Below, piece by piece: positions 25,731 through 40,000 of a DNA stretch of 64,000 bases (positions are counted from its first letter, which is position 1; every line of letters starts with the position of its first letter). This DNA comes from Conus ventricosus (taxonomy: Eukaryota; Mollusca; Gastropoda; Neogastropoda; Conidae). Both the position numbers and the translations under genes were made by a program. A model generated the notes under the pieces. It did not search any database. It worked only from the letters and a program-made list of their open reading frames with translations, and was not told the DNA's origin. The stretch spans positions 61,941,968-62,005,967 of the forward strand of contig CM031604.1 of NCBI GenBank assembly GCA_018398815.1. The letters run 5' to 3'.

Positions 25731-28700
25731 CACACACACACACACAAATATACACTTCTTCTTCCTAAAATACTGGTTCACTCAAAAACGAGTAGGTCAC
25801 CAGCGCGCATGTTAAAAAGTAAAATAAAATAACATAAAATAGTGCGACTCAGACTGTTGGCCCCTGGAGCAAATTTGGCAACAAGGGGTCGCACTCGATA
25901 TTAAAGAAGTTAAAAGCAATGGCCAAATTCAGGCCCAGGTAACAGTAAAATATCTGGGGAAGTAAAAATAGAAAATCGTCAATATGCAGATCTCAAAACT
26001 GTCGTATCAATTTGTTTTTTTGAATAAGATTGCATTTGTGGCAATCTTGATGGCACCCGGCAGTGAGTTCCACAGCCGTACAGAACTGGGATAAAAAGAA
26101 TGTAAGTGGCTGTCAATATTTGATGCAGGTATGGTATAACATTGACCGCCACTCCTGGTGCTACTTTTATTCAATACTAGTTGTTCCATTGGAATATCAA
26201 TTTCTTTAGCTCTGCCTTTGAAGAAGATGTTAAGTTTGATAAAAGCTCTTCTCTCTTCTAAGGGTTTCCATTCTAATTTCCTCATGTTCTTCCTAGTATT
26301 CCCCTTTTCTCTGATGTGGTTCCCTGTTACGAACCGTGCTGCTCTCTTCTGAATATTTTCGAGGTTATCAATGTCCTTTAGATGGTAAGGATCCCAAACT
26401 GAGCAACCATATTCCAGTACTGGTCTAACCAGTGTTTTGTAGCAGTCATCTTTAACCTTTTGGGGGCAGTCATTGATATTCCTGTATAAGAAAGCTAAGA
26501 TGTTATTTGCTTTCTTACATACTAAATTGTAATGTTCTTTCCATTTGAGACGACTATCTATAATCACGCCTAAATATTTTGCAGCATTAGTTTCTTTTAA
26601 GAATTAGTATTATGGATAGAATAATCTGATCTAATTGGTGAGCGTTTGTTACATATACGCAACACTTGCATTTTGGGGGGATGAAATTCCATTTTCCAAG
26701 TTCTTTCCCACTCTTGAAAAAGCGTTTAGATCTTCTTGTAAATGCGTGTATCATTCTTGCTTCTGATTGTTCTATATACAAGCTGTCATCTGCGACTTGA
26801 CTTCCGGTCACCGAGCCGACAAGACTGTGTACACGTCTCCGTAAAGACAGTCGAGGAAGAAAAAAAATAAATCCTCACTCAATCGGCAGGCATATCGACA
26901 AACTTCAGGAAAATTGAACCTTAGAAATTTTCATCAAAGTTGTATGAAACATTGAAAACATAAATTTAATTTGGTTTATTTATCCATTTCCCCTGCCCTT
27001 TCGCGAAGAAAATGGCGGGAACCCAAATGAACTGAAGTGTTTGTCAAGCGACCGGTGCTGTGACTGTGTTCCCGTGAATTTTTGGTGGGTGTTGTCTGGG
27101 GATCACATTCGTTGGATTATAGTGTTGCCTACCGTGTATGTGTGTCGGAGGGAAGGTGAAGAGAGAAGGAAAGGTTTTAAAACTATGAGTACTATATCGA
27201 ACACTTTCTAACAGGCAGAAAAGAAGACAGGAACAGCCTTTTCGTCGCCCTTCAGTAAGCGACGCAGGTTTAGCCCGGAGTGGAAAAAGGCAAGGCCAAA
27301 CAAGATAGGAAAAAACAGAGACGGGATAGCAGAATAGTACCAATAAACATGGATTTACAGAACACTTTACTCGAAATCAAAGAAACAATATCTCACGGGC
27401 GACTAAAGAAGACGTCCAAATCGTTACGAACTGAAATGGAGAGACTAAAAACATCGCTGACCAACAGAATAGACTCACTGGAGTGCAGTGTTTTTGACCC
27501 TGGAAAAGGAAAACGACAAGCTAAAAAACCGAGGTCGACAAACTTCGAGGGAAGGGAAAGGGAACTTCAGGTCAGTTGACCCCAACAGCGCAGGGAGGCC
27601 AATAACACAGGCGGATCATAAACGATCAGAGCAACACGGGAGACAGTGGAACCTCCGCGTGTATGGTGTGCCAGAGAAGCAGCAAGAAGAGACTGTCGAA
27701 GATTGTGTCAACAAATGTGTAACAATTCACTAAGAAGCGGGGGACCTGTGATGGCCAACCTTTGGGGAAATAGCACACATGAGGGGGAAAGGCGACCGGA
27801 GGGGGGGCAGCCCAAAGCCTCTTCTCATCCGTTTTTTTCTCCCGCAGACAGAAGGGACTTGTGCTTGCTGTCGTAAAAAACTAAAACAACCGGCCATTTT
27901 CCATCGCTGAAGACCTCACACAGGAGAACTACAAACTTTTACGAAAGGTTGGTTCACACTCGCAACAATGGCAAGTTGGTCATCCAACGGAAAAATTTAA
28001 AGGGCCAAACTTAAAAATGGAAAGACTGTAAAATTTGGGCCCGTTAAATTCTGATGAAACCAAATATTGGCCAAAGAAATGAACTGAGCATGAATCGAAC
28101 GAATTTGAACTGAGATTGACGGGGTTTGGGTGCCGGTGGTGGGAAGGGGGAAACTTGTCAAAAATTGGAGGGTCGAATGTGAAATGCTCAAACGTGTGTG
28201 TTGGTGGGGTTGGGGTGTTGTGTGTGTGTATGTGTGTGTGTGTTTTGTGTGTGGGGTGTGTGTGTTTGTGTGTGGGTGTGGGTGTGTCGGGGGGGGGGGG
28301 GAGTGAGGGGAAAAGTTGTTTCATTCTATAATATAATGATTTTGATATTATATGATAAGAATATATGATATTGTACGATATTAAAACATATGATTTTCCC
28401 TATGTGACAAAAACCCAAAATTTAAACTGTGACAACTCTTTGTTTGTGCGACCCGCGCACAGCGCAAAAATTTCGCACGTCAGCTGCCCCAGCGTGTGGC
28501 CCACGTGCTGGTGCGCACACATTCACATGTCAGTATAACTGATGGAACTGCTCTGTGTATTTTTGTACTGAAAATTGATTGTATGCTCATGTGGTTGGTA
28601 AAAAACTGTGTAAGGGGAAAGGATAATCAATTTAAATGAACGGGAAATCCTTGTTAACTTGTAGTTGATAACAAACTCAAAGCTTTACAAATATCTGATA

Positions 28701-29280
28701 CTGCGGGGGTAAAATGCTGGTAAGGAAGGGGGTAAAAAGATCGTTAAAATTTGCTCTTCCCTTTGGGGTGTATGTGTGTGTGGGTTGTGTTGGTTGTTGT
28801 TTTTATCTGTTTCATGTAGGGGAAAAGGGCAGTGCGGTGGGGTGGGTTCGAATGTGATGCCTAGAGGGATGGATAGTAGTATTATCACAATGATATGATT
28901 GAAGTAGGGTTTTTTGTTGTTGTTGTTGTTTTTTTGGGGGTTAGTTTTGTTTTTGTTTTTTTTTGTGTGCAAATTGACTTTGCTGTCATGTGAGTAGTGA
29001 TGGATTTTGTGTGAGGGCGCGTGCTCTTGCAGAGTGTGCGTGTGCGAGGGGGACACATAAACGCAGACGAAGATAACGACCAAACCCATTTTCATGTTCC
29101 ACGCCCATCGAGACTGTAATTCCCTGTACCCCCACATTATCCCTCCCTTCCCCCCTCATGTGCCCACACGCAGACTTATAAAAAGGAAAAGAGATACCAT
29201 GGATCAATATGTTATGGCATTTGACTGTGAAATTTTATATTGTGATATAGGCACGCTTTGTGTGAGTGTGTGTGTGTGTG

Positions 29281-29321
<41 letters not shown>

Positions 29322-29883
29322 GCGCAGCTGGATGTGGTGGGTGTGTGTGTGTGTTTTTTTGGTGTGTGTGTGCTGATGTATAAAAAAATGTATTCACGAA
29401 TGCATATAAAAATATGTCTGCACATGTGTATAATCTAATCATAATTCAAATTAGAAACGTGCACTCTAAACAAAAAACTTTTTTTTTGCTCTTCATTTTT
29501 TTTTTTTCATTTTTTAATTAGTAACTATTTATTTTATTCCCCCTCCCCCTCCCCTCTCTCTTTCTCTCTCTCTCTCTCCTCTCTCTCTCCTCTCTCTCTC
29601 CTCTCCTCTCTCTCCCCTCCCCTCTCTCTCTCTCTCTCTCTTTTTCTTTCTCTCTCTTTTCTCCCATGAGTGTGGTTTTGTTGCACCCTCACTGCCCCCC
29701 TCTCCCCCCTCTATAGAAAAAATTTAAAGTTGTTTTGCTCCACGTGTTTTTTGTATTCATGCTGTTTAATGAAGTATTGAATACTCTAAGTTTACTTATC
29801 TAGATCGTGCCCTCAATATTTACAAGGGCAGGTGTGTTGGCCCATTTGGGTGTGCGGGTGTTTTGTGTGTGGGGAGTGTGGGG

Positions 29884-29914
<31 letters not shown>

Positions 29915-30234
29915 GTGAAGGAGAGGCCATTATTTGAAACATTTCTTTGCATGAAAAAATGAGCACCAGTTTGTTATATTTCCTCATTGCGAACCATATG
30001 TAGGCACATTAAGACTTCATTTTGTGATGTTTGCAATCTAAATGTGTTTTGCTGTGAACCTGTATACAATTGGGTGACCAAGAAAAAGGGAAGGGGAAAG
30101 AGAGGGGAAAAAGCTGGTGTTATGCACACAAAAAAAAAGGGGAAAAGAAGAGTGCGCGACACATACACACGCAGGCAGAAGTGCGCGCGCGCGCATTGAA
30201 GTAGCTTACATCACACCTCATGGGTTTCTCTGTC

Positions 30235-30272
<38 letters not shown>

Positions 30273-30956
30273 GTTCTCTTCCCTCTCTCTTTGCGCGCGC
30301 ATTCACATGCTCGCGTTCGCGGGCACGTACCACATATAAAACAGCAGCCAACAGCGGGGGTTCTCTTCCCTGTGGAGAAGAGAGCCCCGCGCTGTTGAAA
30401 CTTTATTCACATCTTTCCCTTGCTCACTCCTCCTAGCAACCTCTTGGCCATTTCGCTCATTTTCGGGCCAGGGGAGCTTTTCCGGAGGGAGATGGGCACC
30501 GGAAAGAACACACATGTGCGCGGCGCGTGCCCGCGCGCGCGTGCCCACGCCGCGCGCACACACATGTGCTCGCGCGCTTACTGCGTAAATATGTTCAATG
30601 TGATTCTGTGCATGTTTATTTGCTGACTGATTGCAGGCTAACGGCTGATGTGCAAACTGACCTGGTTATGCTTGATTGACCTGTAAATGGGCTGTTGACT
30701 TTTTCTATTCCCCTCTCTTTTTCTCTATATTTGTTTAAAAAAAATGAGTGGTCAGCCAGTCGTTGATTTGGTTGCGTTGTTACATAATCGACTGATGATA
30801 TACTGTGACAGTGAGCAGGGGGACAAGAATGTGAAAAAATGCAGAATTGTTTGTTTTGGGTAACATGCCGACACTGTTCATTTATACTGTAGCATGGGTG
30901 TGAAGCAAAATCAAATCACTGTTATGTAACAATATAGTTATTATTGCTGGTTATTT

Positions 30957-30999
<43 letters not shown>

Positions 31000-31060
31000 T
31001 GTTGTGTGTGTGTTTAAGGGTTGTTGTTTTTGTTTATGTGTTGTGTTTGTGTGTGTGTGT

Positions 31061-31112
<52 letters not shown>

Positions 31113-34100
31113 AATTGCTTTTGAAAACAGGGTTTTTTTGGTGCTTTTTTGTGTGTTTTTTTTTTTTTTTTTCTTTTTCTTTTGTTGTTCGTTTCCTTCT
31201 ACGGGATGATGCGGGAGATACTATTTGACAGCGATGGTTGTTCAGAGCTGATACTTTTGGGTAACGCTCGTATGATCATCGTGGCTAACCTTCGATTGAA
31301 ATTGCAACCCAGTTTACAAGTAATCACTTCAAATCGCGCGCGCTCGCCACACGATTTGATCATACCTTTCCAATACTAAATCTGCTTGTTTGTAAAATAT
31401 ATTGAGCCCTGGTGAACAGAAATTCGCATTTTGCTGGCATGTGTACTTTTTCTTTTCACGGTTGTGCATGGTGCACACGGGTGCGCGTGGACTGATGAAG
31501 TGTGTGTGTGGTGTGTGTGTGTGTGTGTGCGTGTGTGTGTGTGTGTGTGTGTGGTGTGTGGTGTGTGCGTGTCTGTGTGTGTGTGTGTAAAATTGTTCCC
31601 CTTACATTTTGTGTTCCACTTTTTTGTTCCAATGCAATTGTAACAAGTCTGTGTAACTATGAGAATTTAATATTGACGTCGCCAGGTTGCTTGCTTTTTC
31701 TTTTTTAATTCCCCCCCCCCCCCCCCCCCCCCCCCCCGACTGACTGGTGGTTTGTTGATCGATTTATTGGTACGTCATTTGAGTGATTATTTCTTGGCAG
31801 ACTTATGATTTTTTTACCTTTATTTTTTTTTTTTATTATATTTTTTTTTTATTTTTATTTTTTTTTTTTTAAATATTTTTTTTTTTTTTGGTAATGTCAA
31901 CCCAAACCACATGCGCATTCGTGTGAGTGCGCGGGGGTGTGATGTGCGCTAGGGCACGGAATTAGAATCGCAAACAATCCAGCGCGAGTGAATACTCAAC
32001 TCCCTGCCGACGGGAGGCCTCTCCTGCAGTGAGAAATACCAATGTCATGAATTGGGAGGGAGCAGGCTGGCCTTGTTGGTTGATTTCTTTTTTCTTTTTC
32101 TTGTTCCAAATGAAACGAAACACACGCTCTTCAAATGCTCCCTCCTCTTCCCCCCGCTCTCCTTGTATCTCTCCGTGTCTCTCTCACACGTTAGTCAAAA
32201 GAAAAACAGCTTGTATCTCAAAGGTATGACACTCGTTTTTTTTTTTGTTTTTTTTCTTCTTTTTTTTTCTCATTATTGTCTTAAATTTTTTTTTCCCTTT
32301 TTTTACACAAAAGGAACACTTTTTTTTTTTTTTTTTTGATGGCCCCTTCCTTCCCCGGTGGCCCTCCCTTCCACCCCACACCCCCCCCCCCCTCCGCCTC
32401 CCCGTCCCCTCTCTCCTCCAACACCCTCCCGGCTTTTCGCACTTTGATCGAGGGAAATGTGTGTGTGTGTGTGCGTGTGTGGTGTACGGTGTGTTTTCCC
32501 CCCTATTATTATTTTTACAACCTGGACCGTAGTTTACACCACCCCCTGGCTCATCTGCCCAGTCCTCACCCACCTCGGTCTGCTTTCTTTTTTCATAATT
32601 CATCGGCCCATTCATGTCTACTTTGCGTTGCCTTTTCATATTCAAATTGGGGACTTTTTCTCCGTATTAGCTTTTCCGGCTGTATTGAGAATTTTTCCTA
32701 TTTTTCGACCCTTTTTTCTTCTTTTCCTTCTGAAACGTCGGTCGACACAATCAGCAACCCCCCCCCCCCCCTTTTTTTTTTTTAAAAGTCATTTGCACTC
32801 GGTGCTCGCTTGCGGTGGTCAAGTAATTATGACATCTTTTTTACGTATTTCTCAGATCTCTCCATGCCAGAGATTATGTTCACTTTTTCATGTTTGTATT
32901 TGTTAATATGTGTTTCTGTGTAACAGACTGTGGGAAGCAGTGCGTCAATGTATTCAATGAGGATTATTGTTATATAAGCTGTCATTTTTGGAGGAACTGG
33001 GGTTCATTCTGTTTTTTTTCCCTCATGTTAGCCTCTTTTGTTCTATGCTTCGTATAATTGAATTGTTTTTTGAATCGCCAAGGGATGTCTAACTATTGCG
33101 TCTTAAATTGTCAAGGTCTAGGCGACTTACATAAACGTAGGGATATCTTTCACTATTTAAAACAACAAAATTATTCAATTTACTGTCTACAGGACACTCA
33201 CTTACCAATAAACTTGAGAAATACGTAACTGCAGAATGGGGGTATAAATGCTTATTTTCCTCAAAATCGGGCAAATCCAGAGGTGTAGCGGGATTGTTTT
33301 CAAATAATTTTGAATTTAAATAACAAATGTCCAACGAATAAAGACGGGAACTTCATAAATGTAGCATTTAGTGCATTTGAAAAAGACTTTCTCCTGGTTA
33401 ATGTGTAGGGCCTAATAAAAATGATCCACTAATTTTTCAGCACGCTTAAAGGAAAACATAAGGAGTTACGAAACCAATTATATTATTTGTGTGGGTGATT
33501 GGAACATCACAATGGACCCCATCTTGACTGTCACAATTATATACACGATAATAATCGGAAAGCAAGAGAAGAACTCATAAACATGACAGAAGAAATTGGG
33601 TTGGCAGACATATGGAGGGGAAAAAAATCCGAATGTAGGAGATATACCTGGCGTAAACGAAATCCACTTAAGCAAAGTCGAATAGACTTCTTTTTACTAT
33701 CTGAGTATCTTATTTCTTATTATGAAAATTTTGATATTGAACCAGGTTATCGATCTGACCATTCGAAAGGTTACATTATGTTTGAAATTCGGTAAAGGTG
33801 AAAATCTAAAGGATTCTGGAAATTTAATGTATCTCTACTAAAGGATAAAACAATATGTAGATGAATTAATGAATTTATTTTAAATGTGATAAAAGAACAC
33901 GCAGTTGAACAATCAGTAATACAAGATCAATCAGTATTGTCTGAGTTTAATAAAATCTGGACTCAAATTTAAAAATTTAAAAAACAAAGTCTTCCTAGAT
34001 TTCCTATTAATGAAAATAAGAGGTAAATCAATAGCCTACGCTACAATGAAAAAGAAAAAACATCAGAAAAAGAAATCGAAATCACCAAAAATATAAAGAA

Positions 34101-37010
34101 TCTTGAGAGGATAGAAAATAAAGGAGAAGCTGAAATAAGAATGATTGAAGAAAAAAACAAGAATTAAGAGCGATCAGGAACGAAAATGGAAGGTGTACTG
34201 TTACGGTCAAAGGCGAGATGGATCCAGATGGTGGAAAAAATCTCCGAAATTACTTTGTAATGAAAAAGAAAATTTAGTAACAATGGGGAACTAGTGACCA
34301 AAGATGATGAAGTAATAAAAGAAAAGAAATATCTTTTAAACGAAGTAAAACTTTCTACAAACTTATACAGAAAAAGGAACTGGGAAAAATCGAAATAAAA
34401 AACCTTGTCAAAACAATTTCCAAAATTATCTGAGATGATAAACAAATGCTGAAGGGAAAACACTTTAGAAAAGCAAGTTAGCTTAAAAAAATGAACATGG
34501 CAAAAGCCAGTACAGAGGTTGTCCGAATTTTTTAAGTTCTTTTGGGAAAATACTTGGCCCACGGGGAAAATCTAAAAGAATCATAGGTGAGATTTTCGCA
34601 ACACAAAATGAGGACTGATTATTCTAACCAAAAGGTGATAACCCAAGAATTTGTAAAAACTGGCGTCCATCTCCCCTAAATTATGTACAAGATAGCTTCA
34701 CATGTATTTCCAAGAGAATCGAAATGTTTTACTTCTATCACAGTGAAGACCAACAGGTTTCATGGCTAACAGATTAGGTGACAATGTTAGACTGATTTAT
34801 GATTTGATAATTACGTAAATGCAAGAATCTCCTGGTCCTGTTGCTACAAGATTTTGAAAAAGCCTCGGCTCCCGACTGGATTTTATGTTAATGTCAAGGG
34901 GTTTGTTTGTAACAGTATATCCATTGGATAAGACGGGATAAGGATATTCAATCAACAGTCACTGTAAATGGCCAACTTCACAATGGCTTAATAGAAAAGG
35001 GTAGACAGGAGACCCTAATCTCCTACCATCATAAAATCGCAGAAATACTACGATAATGATAAGGGAAAACAAACATAACAGGTATAAAAATTAAAAGATA
35101 TAGAAAACAAAATAATTCATTCGCGATGACACTCACTAGTAAACTTGTGACAAAACTCATTTGAACATCTATAAAAGTCCTACCACGTTTGGCAGAATTT
35201 CAGGGCCCATCTTAATAAGAAAAAACGCAATCAATATTGCTAGGGGTTTAAAAAAAACTTGAAAAAAGATACTGTCCTCATCTGAAAATGATATGGAATC
35301 CTCTAAATTCAAAATACTGGGTGTTTGGTCACTTCAAGACCTAAAAGAATGGAAAACTTAAATTATAATATAAATTTTCGGGAAATTAAAACATTATTTA
35401 AAATTTGGTCTCAGAGAATATACCCCAGTTGGAAGAGTTTTCTGTTCTCAAGTCCCTTATTCTATCAAACTTATACACCTCTGGATTTTGCTACCTAACC
35501 CCCTGACCTTTAATTCAAAAACTCAAAAGAGTGTTCAGGGTTTGTTTGAATGCAAACAAATAAATAACAGAAAACAACATGAGACTGTGAACAAGTGGTT
35601 TAAACATACCTGTAAAAAAAATACAGAATGCTTTGAAACTTTTGGTAAAAGAAACTTAAAACCACAAATCATAAATGGAAGAACATCGTTTTAAAAAATA
35701 TACCCTTTTCTATAGAATCGAAAATATGGACCAGGTACTGTTCTGGATACACAAGATTTAAATTTTTTTTGAAAGACACGTTTACCCTATCGGAAAAATT
35801 TGTCTGTGTGTACACCTGACATTAATGAACCCACTTTGAACCCCTATTTTACAATGATATGAAAAAGTAGGAAAATGCGGTTATCAAGCAAAATAGTTAA
35901 TTGAAAAGGAATATCGCATAAAACACTTTCGAAACAAAATGGACATTTTTGATTTTAGGAGAATTTAGCTAATGTTGACCACGCATTTATTTATCTCATA
36001 CAATGGATGGATTTCTTCAATGAAACATTCATAAGGAAAACGGTACAAAATAGATAACCAGACATAAATCATAACCAAACCCAAAGGGTTTAAATATTAA
36101 TTATGAAAGAAAATAAAGGACAAAGTTCTATGAAATTTTCATTCGAGATGACGCAACCAAATTGCTTCGAATGGCTAAACAAACTAAATCTGAAATCCAT
36201 TGGGAAAAAAAGTATTTACTCATGCCACAAATCAAGGATATAAAATTAAAATGGCTTTAAATTCGAATCATAAAACAGAATTATTGTACAAAAAAAAAAT
36301 GCTATGGGCCTAACAAACACACAAGTTTACTTTCGTAACGAAAGAGAGATTCGATCCAACACTTTTTATGATGTGTAACCACGCTCAAAGTTTTGAAAGA
36401 AGTTGAAAGTTATTTAATGAAAAATGCCGAAACCCCAACAAATCCAACAACGAGATATGTTTCTTGAATAGATCAACGGGAAAACAGAGAAGTTTTTGAT
36501 TTTAATATTATGAGCTAAATTCATATATATAAGTGCAAAATCGAAACACTAGACCAAATGCTTAATTTTCAGACCAGTTAGCAATAGATATAAAATCGAT
36601 TGTTTATGCAAAGTCAACACAATCAATCATTTTCCATGCGCATGGAACAACTATAGGCCAATATCTTTAAAGAAAACACTTTTAGACTTGATCTAATACC
36701 ATTTCATATACCCAGTTTTTTTTCCACAATCTCCTCTGAAAGGAAGAGTGAGGAAGGAGAGGAGAAGAAAAAGTTAAATCTCGCAAAAAATGATTCACCT
36801 TTTTTCTTTCTTTCCTTTCCCACTTTTTTTTCGTCCTAAAATATACTGTCATTATATCTATTTGTCTGCTTTTTTTTTTTTCTTTTTTTTTTGCTTTGAA
36901 AAACTGTTTTCATATGCCATTAACTTCAGAAGATGTCATGTAACCCTGACTTTGGGGCACTGTCCCCTTTATGCGCTTTTGTAATCCTATATTTTTTTTA
37001 TTAAAAACTG

Positions 37011-37050
<40 letters not shown>

Positions 37051-40000
37051 GTCATCTGCAAAAAGCCTTATAGTAGTTCCAGGAGAGAGATTTCTACTTA
37101 TGTCATTTATATAAATTAAGAAAAACAAGGGCCCCAGAACAGTTCCCTGTGGTACACCTGACAAGACTGGTTTACAATGGATGACGACCCTTCCACAACA
37201 ACTTTCTGCGTTCTCCCAACGAGGAATGATCTAGCCCATTTTAGCAAAGAACCGCCAATGCCGTTTTTGTTCTAATTTAAGCAGCAGGCCCTCATGGTCA
37301 ACCTTATCAAAGGCTTTAGAAAAGTCTAATAAAATTGCATCTATTTGCTGTCTGTTGTTAAGACAGTTATTAAAATCATTGAGAGTTATTATAAGTGGAG
37401 TCTCACAACTCCTTCGCTGTCTAAAACCATGCTGGCGTTATTTAAGAAGTCATATTTGTAAAGATGGTCCATTATGCTACTATATATTATGTGTTCAAGT
37501 AGTTTAGCTGATATGGATGTAAGAGATACAGGTCAAATAGTTCTCTGCTTTTGTTTTGTCACCCTTTTTGAATAAGGGAACAATGCTCGCATCTCGCCAC
37601 TTATCGGGTATTACTCCCTGGTCCAGTGAAGCTTGGTAAAGTAGTTGTATACCTCACTCAATTCATTGGCACATAATTTTAAGAGCTTGCCAGGAACGCC
37701 ATCGGGACCAGTAGCTTTGTTTTCATTGATGTTGGTCAGTAACTTAAATACTCCTGCTTTGTTTTACTTTGATGTTTTGCATTTCAGGGAGTTTATCATC
37801 ATCCTTTAGTCTAACGTTAATTAAAGGTTTGGGATTTGAGAAAACTGAACAAAACTGCTTGTTTAGAAAAAGTTGCTTTCCCTTCAGGGTCCTGTATTAG
37901 GTTATTCTGGTTGTTTCTCAGGTCTGGAATCCCAATGTTGTCCTGTCTCTTACTCCTTATGTAAGACCATAATTTCTTGTTTTGATGATCACCTTCTGAA
38001 ATCATCGAATTAACATAATTGGAGTGGAGCAAGCCTACATTCTCTCTGACACCTTCTTTAATATGTTTATACCTAACCAGTAATCTTTCTGAATTAGGAT
38101 GTAGTTTCAATTTCTTAAAGAAACGATGTTTCCTTCTCAACAAACGTTTAGTTTTTGTAGTAATCCAATGGCTGGTGGTTCTTGCTTGAAGTTATTTTAG
38201 TAGGTATTTGTCATCCATAATAAATTCCAAGTTATTTTTTTATACACTTCCAAAGGTCACGACATTATCTTTAACACTATGGACCTAAAAAAAAGACGAC
38301 TGAAATCATGAGTATCCCTGCGCAATTTTGGTAAATCTGCTTGGTTCCAGAGTCTGAGGGTACGTTTAGGGGGTTTTCTTCGAAAGGGGTTGAAAGTTGC
38401 TCTCTAAGAGAATTATGTCATGATCACCCAGGCCTGCAATTAATTCCTGATTGCCTAAAGCGCCTGGACAATTGGTAAAAAATAAATCCAGGAATGCCTT
38501 ACCACGAGTTGGTGCTTCAACTGACTGCACTAATCCAAGGTCTTTGGTGGTATCAAAAAACTGAGTATTAATATTTTTTACTGTATTGATTACCAAGTAT
38601 GCATCTTCACCCCAATCAATATCTGGTAAGTTAAAGTCTCCACCAATCCATAATATTGCCTTCCTATTGGCCAAAACAATGTTAGAAATATCTCTGCAGA
38701 TAGACGAACATACATTTTCATCTGAGTCTGGAGGTCTGTAAACTGATCCAACAATGACAGTCTCTTATTCTTAAAATTAATCCTACAAAATAAACTTTCA
38801 CTATTTTGCCTTGATATAAAAACTCATATAGCTCTGTGTGTGTGTGTGGGGTTGTTGTGTGTGTGTGTGTGTGTGTGTGTTTTCCTTGGCTGTTTTTCCT
38901 ATTTGGCAGTTCCGAGAGGGATATGTAATATCTTTACGTTTAGAAAAGCGACACGGCCGCTTCCAAAATGTTGCAATATTTGGAAATCCGACATAGCCGG
39001 GCAGGTTATTGTACAAACTGCAAAATGTGTCTGAGTGCAAACTATGCCTTTTCTGTTCTGATCACGAAAAACCCGGCAGATCACTTTGTCACGGACGGAG
39101 TTATGGCCCTGTCCCCAAGTTGCTGCATTTTCCACCTTACTCGGCAAAGTGCCACTGTGTCGTTAACTGAGGTCAGATTCACGTGAAATTGTGTCCTCGT
39201 GAAAAAGCAGAGGACACACTACAGGTGAGTAAAATGCAAAGCCACAATGTTTGGTGTCAGTGGGTAAAAAACAACTCGCAAAAAAGTTACTTTCTCCCTC
39301 AACACCACAACACCAAAGGATGCCGCGTATGACGTCACCTGAGCGCTGGCGAGCCATCGGCATGTTGGAGGCTGGAAACAGAGTGCAAGACGTCGCTAGG
39401 GTGCTAAATGTGCACCGGTCGAACATTTATCGTCTTGCAAATCGCCATCAAGCCACTGGGACTGTTCGTGATGCCCCAGACCTGGTCGGCCACGCGTCCT
39501 CACTGCTCGCCAGGAGTGATATGGTTGGTGCGTAGCTTCAGGGCAAACCTTTCCAAAGTGCCTCTTCAGTGGGACGACAGATTCATGGACCCGGCAACAG
39601 GGTAATTCGCCCCAGCATCATCCTGCAGCTTCTCAGACGCCACCAGCTGTACTGCCGCCGACCCTACCATGGTCACTATCTGTCGCCACAGCATCGTGCT
39701 GCCCGGTTGAATTGGGTTCACAGGCACAGGAACACAAACTGGAGAACTGTCGTGTTCAGCGACGAGGTTCGATTCTGTCTGGATCAGATTGACAGGCGTG
39801 TTCACACGTGTATCGTCCTCGTGGCCAGCGCTTTGCTGGACAGTACGTGCAGCAGCACAACCTGTGGGGCGGCCAGTCCGTCATGATGTGGGGGGCAATG
39901 TGTGGCAACAGAACATTGGACCAGTGTTCTTCAACCTGCAGCCAGGTCATGGCGGTGGAGTCATTGCCCTTCGCTACATAGCACAGGTCCTGCGCCCTGT

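Larger units (their letters stand above)
26794..37045 (+). mobile_element. L1/Tx1-like LINE inserted into the CR1/L2-like LINE
   Basis: About 10.25 kb on the + strand, ending in a roughly 35-base poly(A) run (37012-37047). It carries an L1-type ORF1 (27349-28060) and an endonuclease-plus-RT ORF2 (33085 to about 36700). GCTGTCATCTGC sits on both flanks (26782-26793, 37048-37059), extendable to AAGCTGTCATCTGC if two poly(A) bases are counted. The empty site reads across without a break when compared with the uninterrupted relative at 60393-60420. ORF2 is full of frameshifts. The 5 kb between the ORFs is unusual. Confidence 0.85.

Noticed and set aside
25173..25815. Long His/Thr and Cys/Val frames
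   Set aside because: Same cause: CA microsatellite.
26158..26352. 64-codon + strand frame repeated identically at 59779-59973
   Set aside because: Identity reflects two copies of the same LINE read antisense; the coding sense is the minus strand.
32029..32785. Overlapping + strand frames rich in Phe and Pro
   Set aside because: Driven by T- and C-runs; no domain and no splice context.
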